From contig CAXKWD010000007.1 of assembly GCA_964059195.1 (NCBI GenBank), positions 157,093,269-157,157,268 on the forward strand: DNA of 64,000 nt, given 5' to 3'. The DNA is from Ectobius pallidus. Taxonomy: Eukaryota; Arthropoda; Insecta; Blattodea; Ectobiidae. Positions 34,359 to 44,526 of this stretch are shown here, piece by piece. The notes beneath the pieces are model-generated. The model was not told the DNA's origin and searched no databases. It saw only the letters and a list, made by a program, of their open reading frames with translations. The position numbers were made by a program, and so were the translations under genes. The number at the start of each line of letters is the position of its first letter. Position 1 is the first letter of the stretch.

Positions 34359-35528
34359 TAGGCCTATAGCGATGAAGATTTCGGTAAGATCCGGTAAATC
34401 TATTCAATGACGCAAAAAGGGAAGCGTTGAATGCGCGTTGAATGTCAGTATTGTTATGGCAATATTATAACGATTGGCTAATTTATACATTAATTCGGAA
34501 AATTCCGTTCGCGATTTTTTTAGGATTATATTCTGCAGATAATTTATTGTTTAATTAAATAAAATTCTACGTTTACCAAACATAATGAAATAATTACCAC
34601 TACAGAACGTAATACTTAAATATCAAGACTCTTAACTCGAGGCCGTTTATTAATTCTGTACCTCAGAGCCAAAGGAACGTAACTCCAAATTTCATATTTT
34701 TTTGTTTTTTTCATATTCTTTACTAACTTCTTGGCCTCTATAGAACCAATTAATATTAAATCCATAATTTCATTAGAAACCAAGATATTGAGAGCCAAAT
34801 AGTAGTAACTCCATTCCCCTTTATTGTTCATAATTTTGTTTTTCGCTCCTCCTGTAAAATTTAGTTTTTGGCAGTTACGCTCGTTTGGCTCTGAGGTACA
34901 GAATTTAGTTTGTAATATTGATATGACCATTAAATTCCCAGGAACTAAGTATGATGCATCGGTATATGTTTTAATTACCATAACATTAGAGCGTTTGAAA
35001 CTTGTATCATCAAGAAGACTGGAAGACACTGCCGTTTTTATTTAAAATTAGGCCTATGAATAAATCCCTGTCTGCAAAACAGAATGCCCAGAAAGTCAGG
35101 CCCCGATTTTAGGTACTTTGCACTCTGGGCAAAGCTTAATATAACCGCCCCTTTAATTTTTTTAACTTTTGCCCCAACCCACACACCCCAAAGTTAGCCT
35201 AATGTTTTAGTGTTAAGTTTGGATTTTACGCAAATATCAACCAATAGTATTCAGGTAACATTTTATTATTGCGAGTAGCCTAATTCAATTAGGCCTACTA
35301 CCTAGACTTCACAAATATTTTTAAAAGATTAAAATAAAAGTAGGCTAATTAGGGCTACGTTTTGGTGAAAAATGTATGATTGCCATTATAACTTCATTTA
35401 CAGAAAATCAATTTGCCTAAAAACTCTAAAAATATTTGTAATATGTAATAAATTCAATATTTGAAATTTTCAAAAAATGTTTAATATATTTGGTAATTTT
35501 AATACACTAACTAAATTATATATAACTA
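34359..35528. other. Unrecognised 137-codon ORF with an inverted repeat
   Basis: A minus-strand ORF at 34616-35029 matches no family I recognise. The word TCTGTACCTCAGAGCCAAA near 34657 recurs inverted near 34885-34905 (about 35 bp arms, imperfect), so the frame runs through a fold-back structure and is probably not a gene. Confidence 0.4.
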
Positions 35529-35759
35529 CTAGCTTAAAGGGCCCGGCAACGCCCGGGTTTTTCATTTTGTAATTGGAAATTAACTTATGAAGGACTTTAG
35601 ATTTTTAAATTCTAGGTCCTAATATAGGTATTTATAATTTTAAATAGGCAGAACAACTTTTCACACTCAAACTATTTCCTCAGAAAACGCTTGATATAGC
35701 TTTTTATGGCTCATAGAGGATGTAGAATTTTGCATTTTTGCTTGTTCAGTACACACTAA

Positions 35760-36727
35760 TGGGCCATTCAGATAGAAAATTAACCGTAAACGTAACGTAA
35801 ACATAGAAGTTTGGGGCCATGTTTTTCAATGTGACCATTCACAATGCATCACGTAAACGTGAAACTTAAACGTAACGTAGAACCTTGCAAACACCAAGCT
35901 TCTGTGTTATGTTTATGCGAAAAATAACGATACAACCAATCAGAGAACAGAACAGGAGACGGAAGTGGACGTAGCCAAGAGATGGCGTCTATAAATGAGA
36001 AACCCTTCAATATGATTTAAATGGCATCCATTATATAAAGATGCGGCATTGAAGGAAAATATATGAACAATAGTTCCCCAAGAAATTAACTACAGTAGTA
36101 AATACAGCACATATAATATTCTGTTAATTTTTATATGTCTACATACGCTTGTATGATGTAAATTTTTAATGGCCTACACACTGGATTTCCATGATCATCA
36201 TGACCATGATACTAGGTATAGGGATCATATAAATATAAATTTTGGTAGGTTATGTAAAACCCAAAACAGTTTTAATTATTTAAGTGCTAAGCTTTTTAAT
36301 AAGCTGCCACTTAGTGCTAGAACTGCTACACTTAATCGTTTTAAAATAGTTATACAAAATTGGTTAAAAACTAAATGTTTTAACAGTATTGACGAGTATG
36401 AAATATCTTACATGAATGATATAAGGGTCTAAAATTATGGTATTATTTTTATTATACAAATAGTTTTGTATATTCTTTGGACAATGTCTATTACAACTGT
36501 ATATGTTGATCTAATGACAATAAAAATGAATGAATAAGTGCATGTTTAATAGAAACATGAAAGTATTTTCGTTTGCTGCGGCCATTTTATCAGCTGTTCA
36601 CGTTCTCGTTTGTGATTGGTTGTTACCTACGTTTAAGTTTTCATTGTGAATGCTCAGTGCCGTGCTAAAGTGTGCGTTTAAGTTTACGTTCTTACGTTTA
36701 CGGTTAAGTTTCTATCTGAATGGCCCA
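35760..36727. mobile_element. PIF/Harbinger-type element inside Hel-A
   Basis: 968 bp with terminal repeats TGGGCCATTCAGATAGAAA and, from the right, TGGGCCATTCAGATAGAAAC, continuing into AACCGTAAACGTAA-like sequence, bounded by TAA on each side (35757-35759 and 36728-36730). Subterminal AAACGTAACGT words are repeated. It carries a LINE fragment instead of a transposase. Confidence 0.85.
36166..36535 (+). mobile_element. LINE 3' fragment inside the PIF element
   Basis: The frame 36169-36432 reads HDHHDHDTRYRDHININF, then NYLSAKLFNKLP and FKIVIQNWLKTKCFNSIDEY, the extreme C-terminus of a non-LTR reverse transcriptase (HDHxTR and WLK...Y blocks). It is followed by a 3' UTR ending AATAAAAATGAATGAATAAG. 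Truncated at the 5' side; third nesting level here. Confidence 0.75.
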
Positions 36728-37156
36728 TAAGCCTGGTAGAGGTTCAAATAAGAAGAAACAGAAATTCCGGTAACATAAAATTGTATTATCGTAGCAGAGG
36801 ATTTTTATTTCTTACTCTCATGTTACCATAAAAAAGTTTTGGGGATGAAATTAAACAGAAATGCAATATCACTTTCATACTTCTCTTCCCAAAACATATT
36901 ACCTTACCTCGTATTGTTTTCTCTATTTCCAGGCTAGAGAAAGTTATGTGACTGCATTATTTTCTTGGATTTAATTCTTTAATATTTATTTATAACATTA
37001 TTATATTGATATCTTTTCTAAATTGTTAAAGTCACGTTTCATTTATTTCCAAACCCATCTGAGACCAGTGCCAACAATACACTGTTGTGATTTGGATTTG
37101 ATAATTCTGGGTAAAAAGGGATTAAGTATTCTAAAAAACATTTGATTTTTGGCATT

Positions 37157-37275
37157 GTCCGCAGATGGATATACTCCAACCGAACGGACTTCTATGAACA
37201 GGGTATTTTTGATAATGGTATCACGATGGGAGAAATGTGTTGAGAAACTTGGCGACTATGTAGAAAAATAGACAA
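37157..37275 (+). mobile_element. Mariner C-terminal fragment, frameshifted
   Basis: Reads VRRWIYSNRTDFYEQGIF, then after damage GEMC and (shifted frame) EKLGDYVEK. Same C-terminal block as 33905-34095 (about 50 residues). It abuts Hel-A on its N-terminal side, the same relative arrangement as at 34095. Confidence 0.7.
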
Positions 37276-37335
37276 AAGATGCCCCTTCATGTGTGCATTT
37301 GTTTGTAATTTTACCTATATTAAACTTTTTGTAGT

Positions 37336-37455
37336 CCACCGCTGTGGCGGGCCCGGGTTCGATTCCTGGTCGGGACAAGTTACCTAGTTGGGTTTTTTTC
37401 TGGGGTTTTTCCTCACCTGTGAGACAAATGTCGGGTAACGTTAATCTTGTGATCC
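37336..37455 (+). mobile_element. SINE-B, deleted copy
   Basis: GTCCACCGCTGTGG joins GGGCCCGGGTTCGATTCCTG directly; the intervening part of the tRNA-like head present at 8061 is deleted. The body continues to GACAAATGTCGGGTAACG. Confidence 0.75.
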
Positions 37456-37986
37456 CCATAATATAATCCTAGTGGTATAAGGTGTGCATATTCATACTGT
37501 TATTCCCATAAAACCCCACCACTAGCGGGTATGAAATTTATCAATCATTTTATTATTTTGCCTAACAAAAGGAAAAATTTGGTGAGTGTGTAGTTCTTCC
37601 TGTGCAGGGTGCAAGCGTACGTGAGTTGCTGAACCCCCTGTAGTTCTCCCCCATGTGCGGAGTGTAATAAACAATAATAACCATGGTGATGAGGCAGACA
37701 ATAGGCCCGTGACACCGCTCTGATTAAATTATCACTGTAATAATGTTTCAAATGTTATCTTTTCACGCTGTGCGCGCCTACAACGGCAAAAATGCGAAAC
37801 AATGCATCCTACGTATTTCTGTTTCACAGCAATTTACGACAGAAAAGTAACCGAATCCATGAAATTGCGATGTACTGTTCCATAATACTGTATAAACGCT
37901 TTCTTTTTGTTTTTGATATTAACAAAAATAAAAAAATGAGTACATAAACTATAATAATTGACAGATTCATCACTTTTCAAATCTTT
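37456..37986. other. No gene recognised
   Basis: No supported ORF or repeat partner. Confidence 0.4.
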
Positions 37987-38432
37987 TTTGCACGACGTAA
38001 CTGATTAGTGGTAGCTAGGCCTACTTACGGATATTGTTGCTATGGATCGTAACAAGACATTCCCGCACGCAATCTTGTTGCTATGGAAACAAAACAAATT
38101 TCCGTGCCGTAAATAAAATCATAATACAAGCCTTTATGGACCAAGGCCCCCCAGTTTGTGGTGACTTTAACAGGACAAATATTCGGTTTCCATAACAACA
38201 AACACATGCGAATCACTTTCTGAAATAAACATCTATCTTTAATAATGTATATGCATAATATTTTCAGGTAATATCTCAATTAATATAATTAAATTGATAT
38301 AAATAATCATCGTGCAAAAAATAGCATGCAATACTCGTGCCGTAAGCGCATAACGGATCTCGGATATTGAAAAAAAAACTCTTTCCTCGATCCGTATGCA
38401 CCGCTTACGGCATTTGTATCGCAATATACTAT
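37987..38432 (+). repeat. Repeat R6, uninterrupted copy
   Basis: About 445 bp, starting TTTGCACGACGTAACTGATT. It contains two internal inverted repeats: CCGCACG.../...CCGTGC around TTGTTGCTATGGAAAC, and CCGTAAGCGCATAACGGATC with its near-complement at about 38338-38413 (20-bp arms, about 33-nt loop). The second copy is 39084-40179. A short piece of one end occurs at about 48876-48900. Class unknown. Confidence 0.75.
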
Positions 38433-38439
38433 ATTAAGT

Positions 38440-39000
38440 GTTAGAATTGTACTTTCTGAGATTGTGTGGGGGACGGGAAAATGTCAGTCCGTCTGTCTGT
38501 ACGTGCGATAACTCGAATACGCTTTATCGGATTTTCATGAAACTTGGTATATGCATTTAGGACATTCATGGGAAGAAGCCTACTGATATTGGACCAAATC
38601 GGTTGACCGGTACCGGAGTTAAGCTCAAATTAGTCCCTATTTTATAGTAATATATTCTACTGAATTTATGAAATGCAAATCAGTTCTCATGACAACATAT
38701 ATAGTTTTATAGTGTTCATATACGGCTCTGGAAGATAGAATACAGGTAGCTTTGACGAATAACACTTCCCACATATTCCTTCACATATGCTTATCAAACT
38801 AGACCTTTGTTCTTCCGTAAGCCCTGTATAATGAATCGATCTGGAGCTTAACTCGGGAAATCGACTAAAAAATAACTTTTTCTGGTGTATTTTATAATTG
38901 CAATTATCATTGATTAAACAAAATCATTCTGGCAGTTTGTTACATCAGTTTACCTTATTTTATTTTTGTTAATAAGATTGGTCTTTCACCAAAAAGAAAA
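38440..39000 (+). repeat. Dispersed repeat R3 copy
   Basis: One core unit with GACCGGTACCGGAGTTAAGC near 38616, followed by the GTAAGCCCTGTATAATGAAT segment. Plus orientation. Confidence 0.8.
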
Positions 39001-39083
39001 TAGCAGTTTCGCTATAAAAAATAAAGTTAAAAAAATTAATTTTTAAAAGTTGAAGACCACTGCTCTAAGCCTGTAACTTTTTT

Positions 39084-40179
39084 TTGCACGACTTAACTAA
39101 TTAGTGGTATTTACGAATATTGTTGCCGTGGATCGTAAGTTGACATTCCCGCACGGAATCTTGTTGCTATGGAAACAAAAGGAATTTCCGTGCGGTAAGA
39201 ATTTACTTACAAGCCTTTATGGACAAGGCCCCCCAGGAACAATATTCGGTTCCCATAACAACACATGCGAATAACCTTCTGAAATATAACATCCATCTTC
39301 AATCTCTATATATATAAAAGGCTTTGTCCTGACTGACTGACTGATTGACTGAAAGACAGGAATCAACGTACAGCCTAAACTATAACAGGTAGAGACTTGG
39401 AATTTTGATAGTACCTTCGTTTCCTAATGTAGATGCTCACTAAGAAAGGATTTTTAAAAATTCTGATTCTAAATGCCAAAAATGAGTGAAAAACGGGCAG
39501 AAAACGTGCATTTTTTGGGTTTTCGAAGGGTAATATATTTCAATGTCAAATCAATTACAGCTGGCTTTGGCTATTTTTGTCAAACCTTGGAAATGAAACT
39601 TTCGCGATCGCTCGAATGTTGTAGCTCACGCTGGTCGATTCATTTGTTTTTAATGTCAAGGCACGCATACATATGAAATTTTCAACCTAATCCCGAAGAG
39701 GATTCTTCTTCTTCTTCTTATTATTATTATTATTATTATAAGCGGGATAATCAATATAGGCCTAAATATGGTCAAACGTTGCTCGATTTGGACGAAACTC
39801 ATTATACAGGGGTTTTCTGGACCAAGGAACTCGAATCTGAGGTCGCTTTTACCAGGCGATGCTATCTAATCGTGGTATGTAGTCCACGCGAATTAGGTGT
39901 TAATAAATATAATGATTTAACTAACTATATTATGCTCTTAATTTTTAATTTTTGAAATAATTATCGCGGGCGAAGCCGCGGGCACATGCTAGTAGTGTAT
40001 ATACATAATATTTTCAGCTAACATCTCAATTAATATAAATAAATTGATATAAATAATCATCATGCAAAAAATAGCATTCAATACTCGTACCGTAAGCGCA
40101 TAACGGATCTCGGAAATTGAAAAAACTCTTTCCTCGATCCGTATGCACCGCTTACGGCACCTGTATCGCAATATACTAT
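39084..40179 (+). repeat. Repeat R6, copy interrupted by a Helitron
   Basis: Left part 39084-39302 and right part 39993-40179 align to consecutive parts of 37987-38432; the gap is the Helitron 39303-39992. Confidence 0.8.
39303..39992 (+). mobile_element. Helitron, Hel-A/Hel-B chimera
   Basis: Starts TCTCTATATATATAAAAGGC after host A (39302) and ends with hairpin CGCGGGCGAAGCCGCG, about 10 nt, and CTAG (39989-39992) before host T. The first 175 bp match the 5' end of Hel-A; after AAATGCCAAAAAT the sequence matches the 63487-64000 element (Hel-B) instead. A (CTT)n/(ATT)n microsatellite lies at about 39707-39740. R6 at 37987 supplies the empty site. Confidence 0.85.
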
Positions 40180-40359
40180 TGCATTTAATCGTGATATAAG
40201 AGGTGTTTTGAATAATTGTTTATTGAATGAATCACCAATGGGGCTGAACAGGATGCAAATTAGTTAAACCGGAATGAAAAGAATATTACCCACTCGTAGG
40301 TAAACTCCTGACAGTTTGCTTTATAAGTGTAACAGATAATAGCCTATGTACTATTCTGT

Positions 40360-40456
40360 TTGAACGAAATTAGCTTGACTCGTTCCACATGTTGGAAGTT
40401 AGAATCTTCACACACAAAAGCCTTGCGAGATTGAACTTGGCAATCTGGGTTAGATA
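40360..40456 (+). repeat. Short duplicated segment (partner 44704-44800)
   Basis: About 95 bp, nearly identical to 44704-44800 (shared TCTTCACACACAAAAGCCTT and TTGAACTTGGCAATCTGGG). Direct orientation, 4.3 kb apart. Class unknown. Confidence 0.75.
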
Positions 40457-40488
40457 CCTTCACATATGCTTATCAAACTTTAGATCCT

Positions 40489-41200
40489 GTGTAAATAAGC
40501 CCACTATCTTAACTGTTAAATATCAGAAAACAGTATGTGCACAAACGCAACTTTTGTTATCAATTTGTGTTTTAGCTAGAGGAGCTGACTAAGGCGTAGG
40601 CCTACCTCAACAGGTTATTATTATGTGATGATCAGGCTTTAAAACTTAGTGCCCGATCGAATATGTTAACAGCAACCGTACTGTACAGACTTTGCTCGGC
40701 GTATGCCCTAGCTACCATAATATGCTAGTTCACGTGATAGTAAACAAACCAGAATACAGATATAGGAAGACCACAAAATAACTTCTCATTATCTAAACTC
40801 ACATTACAAGCATGCAAAACGACACTTTTTCCTATTTGTGTATAATAGTCCCTCCCAAATGTTTCAATATATGTTTGCATTTTAGAACACTTTACTTTCG
40901 GCATGCCGAACACGTATTATAAATTTAAACACGCACAATGACAAGGTACACTGTTGACCAATTTGAGAGGCACCGTACTACGAGAGCATTCACTTCTCGG
41001 TACTACTATCAATGACTGTCTTATCAGCCTACGCAATCACCCTCCACCCCCTATACTCAGGTTGTTGGTAACCGGAATCAACTCCCTCTGTGGGTTCGGG
41101 CACTAAGTTTTAAAGCCTGGTGATGATATAGAGTTTAACAATGGCCTGTATAGTGTTTACTGATCGGTCAAAATATATAAGTTATTAAAAAAAAAAAAAA
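40489..41200 (+). mobile_element. Poly(A)-tailed retroposed insertion in R3
   Basis: Bounded by a 14-bp direct repeat AAACTTTAGATCCT (40475-40488 and 41201-41214), with about 17 A immediately before the right copy. Without the hAT MITE inside, the retroposed body is only about 225 bp. No coding content; possibly a LINE 3' end or an untypical SINE. Confidence 0.8.
40633..41119. mobile_element. hAT-type MITE nested in the retroposed insertion
   Basis: Terminal inverted repeats CAGGCTTTAAAACTTAGTGC, perfect over at least 20 bp, bounded by a perfect 8-bp duplication GTGATGAT (40625-40632 and 41120-41127). 487 bp, non-coding. Confidence 0.92.
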
Positions 41201-41430
41201 AAACTTTAGATCCTTGTTCTTCAGTAAACCCTGCTTATTGGATCGATCAGGATCTTAACTCGAAAATCGATTTCAAAAATAACTTATTTTCTACACATAA
41301 TTCCAATTATCTCTGATTAAACTAAAGCATTCTGCCACTTACATCAGATTACCTTATTTTATTAATTTTCTCCTTTAAATTAACCTTTCTGTTAATATGC
41401 AGTTCCAGCTGAGCGAACATTTTTTATTTA

Positions 41431-41725
41431 GAAAATCTTCTCGGGTTTGCAGCCAGGTGAGAAGTTTGTTGTGGTCCAACGTTTCCGAGGCTGACGCTGC
41501 CTCCATCCTCAGGGAATCTGAAGTGTCGAGTTTTGACATGTAGGGGACTCCGCCCAACTCGGGTTGGTATATATTTCCCCTACATGTCAAAACTCGACAC
41601 TTCAGATTCCCTGAGGATGGAGGCAGCGTCAGCCTCGGAAACGTTGGACCACAACAAACTTCTCACCTGGCTGCAAACCCGAGAAGATTTTCTGCATAAG
41701 ATTCGCCAGGAAAGCCTCAAATCTT
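41431..41725. mobile_element. Palindromic Penelope-like insertion 3
   Basis: Arms 41431-41547 and 41576-41692 are exact or near-exact reverse complements (117 bp) around a 28-nt loop, followed by a 33-bp tail ending GGAAAGCCTCAAATCTT. A perfect 14-bp direct repeat ACATTTTTTATTTA bounds it (41417-41430 and 41726-41739). Each arm holds a hammerhead-like core. The ORFs running through both arms are palindrome artefacts. Confidence 0.8.
41611..41641 (+). ncRNA. Hammerhead ribozyme-like core
   Basis: CTGAGGA (41611-41617), a stem GAGGC/GCCTC with a 7-nt loop, then GAAA (41638-41641), followed by CGTT and GGA, which can pair with TCC just before CTGAGGA. Base pairs adjacent to the core are imperfect (TG opposite G). 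The mirror copy lies on the minus strand at 41482-41512. Confidence 0.5.
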
Positions 41726-41871
41726 ACATTTTTTATTTATTTATTATTATTATTATTATTTTTTTTATTTTTTTTTTTTAAATATGCAAGTTAGAAATTT
41801 AAAATGTTTAGTAATGTGTTATAAATTGAATCGCTTATTTCAGAAAGGGCATAGGTCAAATTATACATGAG

Positions 41872-44518
41872 TCTAGACCGCGGATTTTTAGGTACTAAAA
41901 ACTTGAGCTTTAGGCACCTAAATTAGGCGTTTATTATACCTTGTTCAGGTTGTATAGGTTACAAAATAGGCTCTAAAACGACTTTGAAATAGAGTGACAG
42001 CGTAAATTTTATTAAAATATGAATAGGCCAATCATATCTAAAATTTAATATAACTCACATTATTGTGTTTTATAATAGCCTACTAACCAAATAATTAAAT
42101 TCACTTCAAGTTTAATCCACATTTTTCAGTATTTTGATTCACTTAGATTAATTCTCATACACCATAGTTAGCCGCACAATAGACTACAAGTACCTTTTCT
42201 ATATTTTCCATTGTGAAACTCTGTCGTTTGTCACTTAAAATCAGTTTATAGGCCGAGAATGAACGTTCCACATCCACTGACGTAACAGGAGCAAATTTGA
42301 GCCTGGCAGTATGTTGCATTACAAGTGGATGATCTACGTCACTGCCCTTTCCACTGAGTATATCTGCCGCTGCATAGAGAATTTGCAGACCTGTGTTTTT
42401 TTTAAGCACATTGTCTATTTTTGTCCTGACTTTCTCCCCAACTTCACCTGGTGCATTCTTAATGTTGTCTTTAACTTCTTGAATTAAATCAATGTTTTCA
42501 TATAAGGGGGTCCCTCTTCTTTCCAATTTTGAAATAATCTCCACAAGGAATGTGAAGTGAGCCCTGATATATGCCAAGTCATGCGGAATAGATGAATCTT
42601 CCAACAGCTTCTTTGCTGTTGTAATGTAGGTCGATGCACCATCTTCTAGCTGCATTACAACACTTTTTATCTCGTGAAGATGACAATTGTAGTATTCAGC
42701 AGCTTTCAGCCACGTACCCCAACGAGTAAGTACAGGTTCAGGGGGTAAAGAGACATCAGGTAGTTGTTTCTGGAAGGCCTGAACTCTAGTTGGAGCTTTT
42801 AGAAATACCTTCTTTATGGTGGAAATCAATTTGTTGACCATTGGAAATTGTGACCTGACTTCCTCTGCTATGCGGTTGATACCATGCGCAAGGCAAGTCA
42901 CGTGTACTAGTGCAGGATAAAAAACTTTCAGGAGCTGCATAGCTGCTACCATGTAAGCTGCCGCATCTGTGTATGCAAGAAGTACCCTGTTTTCGTCTAT
43001 GCTATTTGGATACAACACTTTCAGAACATTGTTCACGAAGTTCGCTACAGTTTGTTTGTTAGTTTTCTCAAGTTGCTTCGTGCAGATGAGATATGCCCTA
43101 GAGGATGAATTTGGGTCTAATTTTCCAACAATCAGGTTTGCTACGTATCGACCACGAACATCGGTGGTTTCGTCGACTGAGATCCAAACATACGATTCCC
43201 CTATATCCTCCCGTATCTTACTCATTGCGTCATCGTAAGATTGCTGCACGTAATTTTTCCTTATTGTTGATTCGGAAGGAACTGATCGATTGCAATACTT
43301 CTCCAAGAACTTCCTAAATGCTTCATTTTCAATTGTTCTGAATGGAATATTGGCCGCTATCATTGCATGACACAATTCTGCATAGAAGTTGTTTTTGTTG
43401 CTCGTCTTCTCCAAGGATTGACTTAAGAGTAACTGTTTAGATTTTGATTTGCGCTCCTCATTGGCCTTGTGTAATGCCCCCTGGACATGCTGTGATAGAT
43501 GGGACTTTTTGTCACTTGAAACCTAAAACAAAATATAAAATTTGTAAGGTGGTTTTTTACTTCTACTTTAATGTAATATTTTATATTAATATTAATGTAT
43601 GATAAACTTCAGGCGATTTTCATTGTTTCCATAAAATGCACAACAACAAAAACAGCTAAATGCAATTTAGACTGGGTTCGAAGAGTTCTATACACGTCAG
43701 TTTACCGGTAACTCTGATTTACGGAGCAAAGAAATGTCTAACCCTAGCACTTTGGACAAAGAGATTTGATTTATTTAAATATGCCACCAGACTAAATTAA
43801 TTTGAAAGTTAAAAAAGGGAAGAAAGTAAGTTCACTTCTAGCAGTGTGACGTTCATTGTAGGCCTACTGAATTTAATAAAAATAATACAAAGTTGTTAAA
43901 TATTTAGACTACATACCTCTTTATTACAAGCTTGACAGAAAATTACTTTCCCATCCGATGTAAAACACGGAAACTCGTTCAACCACTGACGAATCAAACT
44001 TGACTTTGAAGTCCCGATTTTCGGCATTTTTCTTCACTTCACAGTTCACACATTCACACCTTGGAATCTTCCACCAAACTGGTGTAGAACAAGCGAAAAC
44101 CATTTTTGGAGGCTCGTGGTCAGGAAGTACCGTTAGGCATTGGTTCGTCACCCTTTAAACAATAAGACTTGTCCTTGACAGCTGCAACTGTAGGGAGAGT
44201 GCAACGTGCTTGGACCACTGTGTGTCCCTAAAATCGAAATACAGTATATTGATCTAAAATGTCTTCGTTTATAATTTTCCATACAATTATAGCACAAATT
44301 ATATTTACGTTCCATTTAATATGAAATAAAAAAACTAAGGTTTTCGGGATTTTGTGTTAATTAGGTCAAAATAGTCCGTAACGTTGAAATAGGCATTTTT
44401 AGGTGCTATAAAATTGTGTTTAATAGACGTAGATAAGTCTGAAACATAAATAAACTTAATTATTTTCAGATATCTGTCAAGGAATAAAATAGGTAAAAAC
44501 CTAAAGATCCGCGGTCTA
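41872..44518 (-). mobile_element. hAT transposon, apparently complete
   Basis: The ends share TAGACCGCGGAT(T/C)TTTAGGT as inverted repeats (left from 41874, right from 44518 on the minus strand), bounded by TACATGAG (41864-41871) and TACATGAC (44519-44526), an 8-bp duplication with one difference. Two extra bases (TC) precede the left repeat. Internally the element carries GGCACCTAAATTAGG-type palindromic words and one spliced transposase gene with no visible disruption. About 2.65 kb. Confidence 0.85.
42155..44027 (-). CDS. hAT transposase, two exons, 492 aa
   Basis: Exon 1 runs 44027-43917 (37 codons from ATG), the intron 43916-43523 (GTATGT...TTTTAG) and exon 2 43522-42155. The codon phase is kept across the splice and the joined reading completes a zinc finger: C31, C34, H45, H49, a BED/CGGBP1-like DNA-binding finger. 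The body holds the RNase H-fold signatures of hAT: VDETTD (first catalytic Asp about 154), AYTDAAAYM (second Asp about 223) followed by CLAHGINR, RWGTW, and the C-terminal SVDVERSFSAYK (Glu about 456) with the dimerisation region up to ANYGV. The upstream in-frame TAG at 43525-43523 requires the intron. No frameshift or stop was seen; the length is short but within range for hAT transposases. It cuts and pastes its own element, or could be a recently immobilised copy. The splice model is inferred from sequence only. Confidence 0.85.
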
Positions 44519-44526
44519 TACATGAC

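Larger units (their letters stand above)
35529..37156 (-). mobile_element. Helitron Hel-A copy split by a PIF element
   Basis: CTAG at 35529-35532 and the GC-rich hairpin mark the 3' end (minus strand). Hel-A sequence runs to 35756 and resumes at 36731 with AGCCTGGTAGAGGTTCAAAT; the gap is the PIF/Harbinger-type insertion 35760-36727. The 5' end is missing: homology stops at about 37156 where mariner sequence begins. Confidence 0.8.
40457..41400 (+). repeat. Dispersed repeat R3 fragment, split
   Basis: R3 sequence (CCTTCACATATGCTTATCAAA, 40458 onward) runs to about 40488 and resumes at 41201 (TCCTTGTTCTTCAGTAAACC). The interruption is the insertion at 40489-41200. Confidence 0.7.

Noticed and set aside
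34616..35029. 137-codon minus-strand ORF as a host gene
   Set aside because: No recognisable motif, runs through an imperfect inverted repeat and overlaps a plus-strand ORF; kept only as an unrecognised region.
41375..41781. Two ORFs on opposite strands sharing a peptide around MSKLDTSDSLRMEAASASET
   Set aside because: Same palindrome artefact in the 41.4 kb insertion.
43105..43317. Plus-strand ORFs across the hAT gene
   Set aside because: Shadows of the minus-strand transposase exon.
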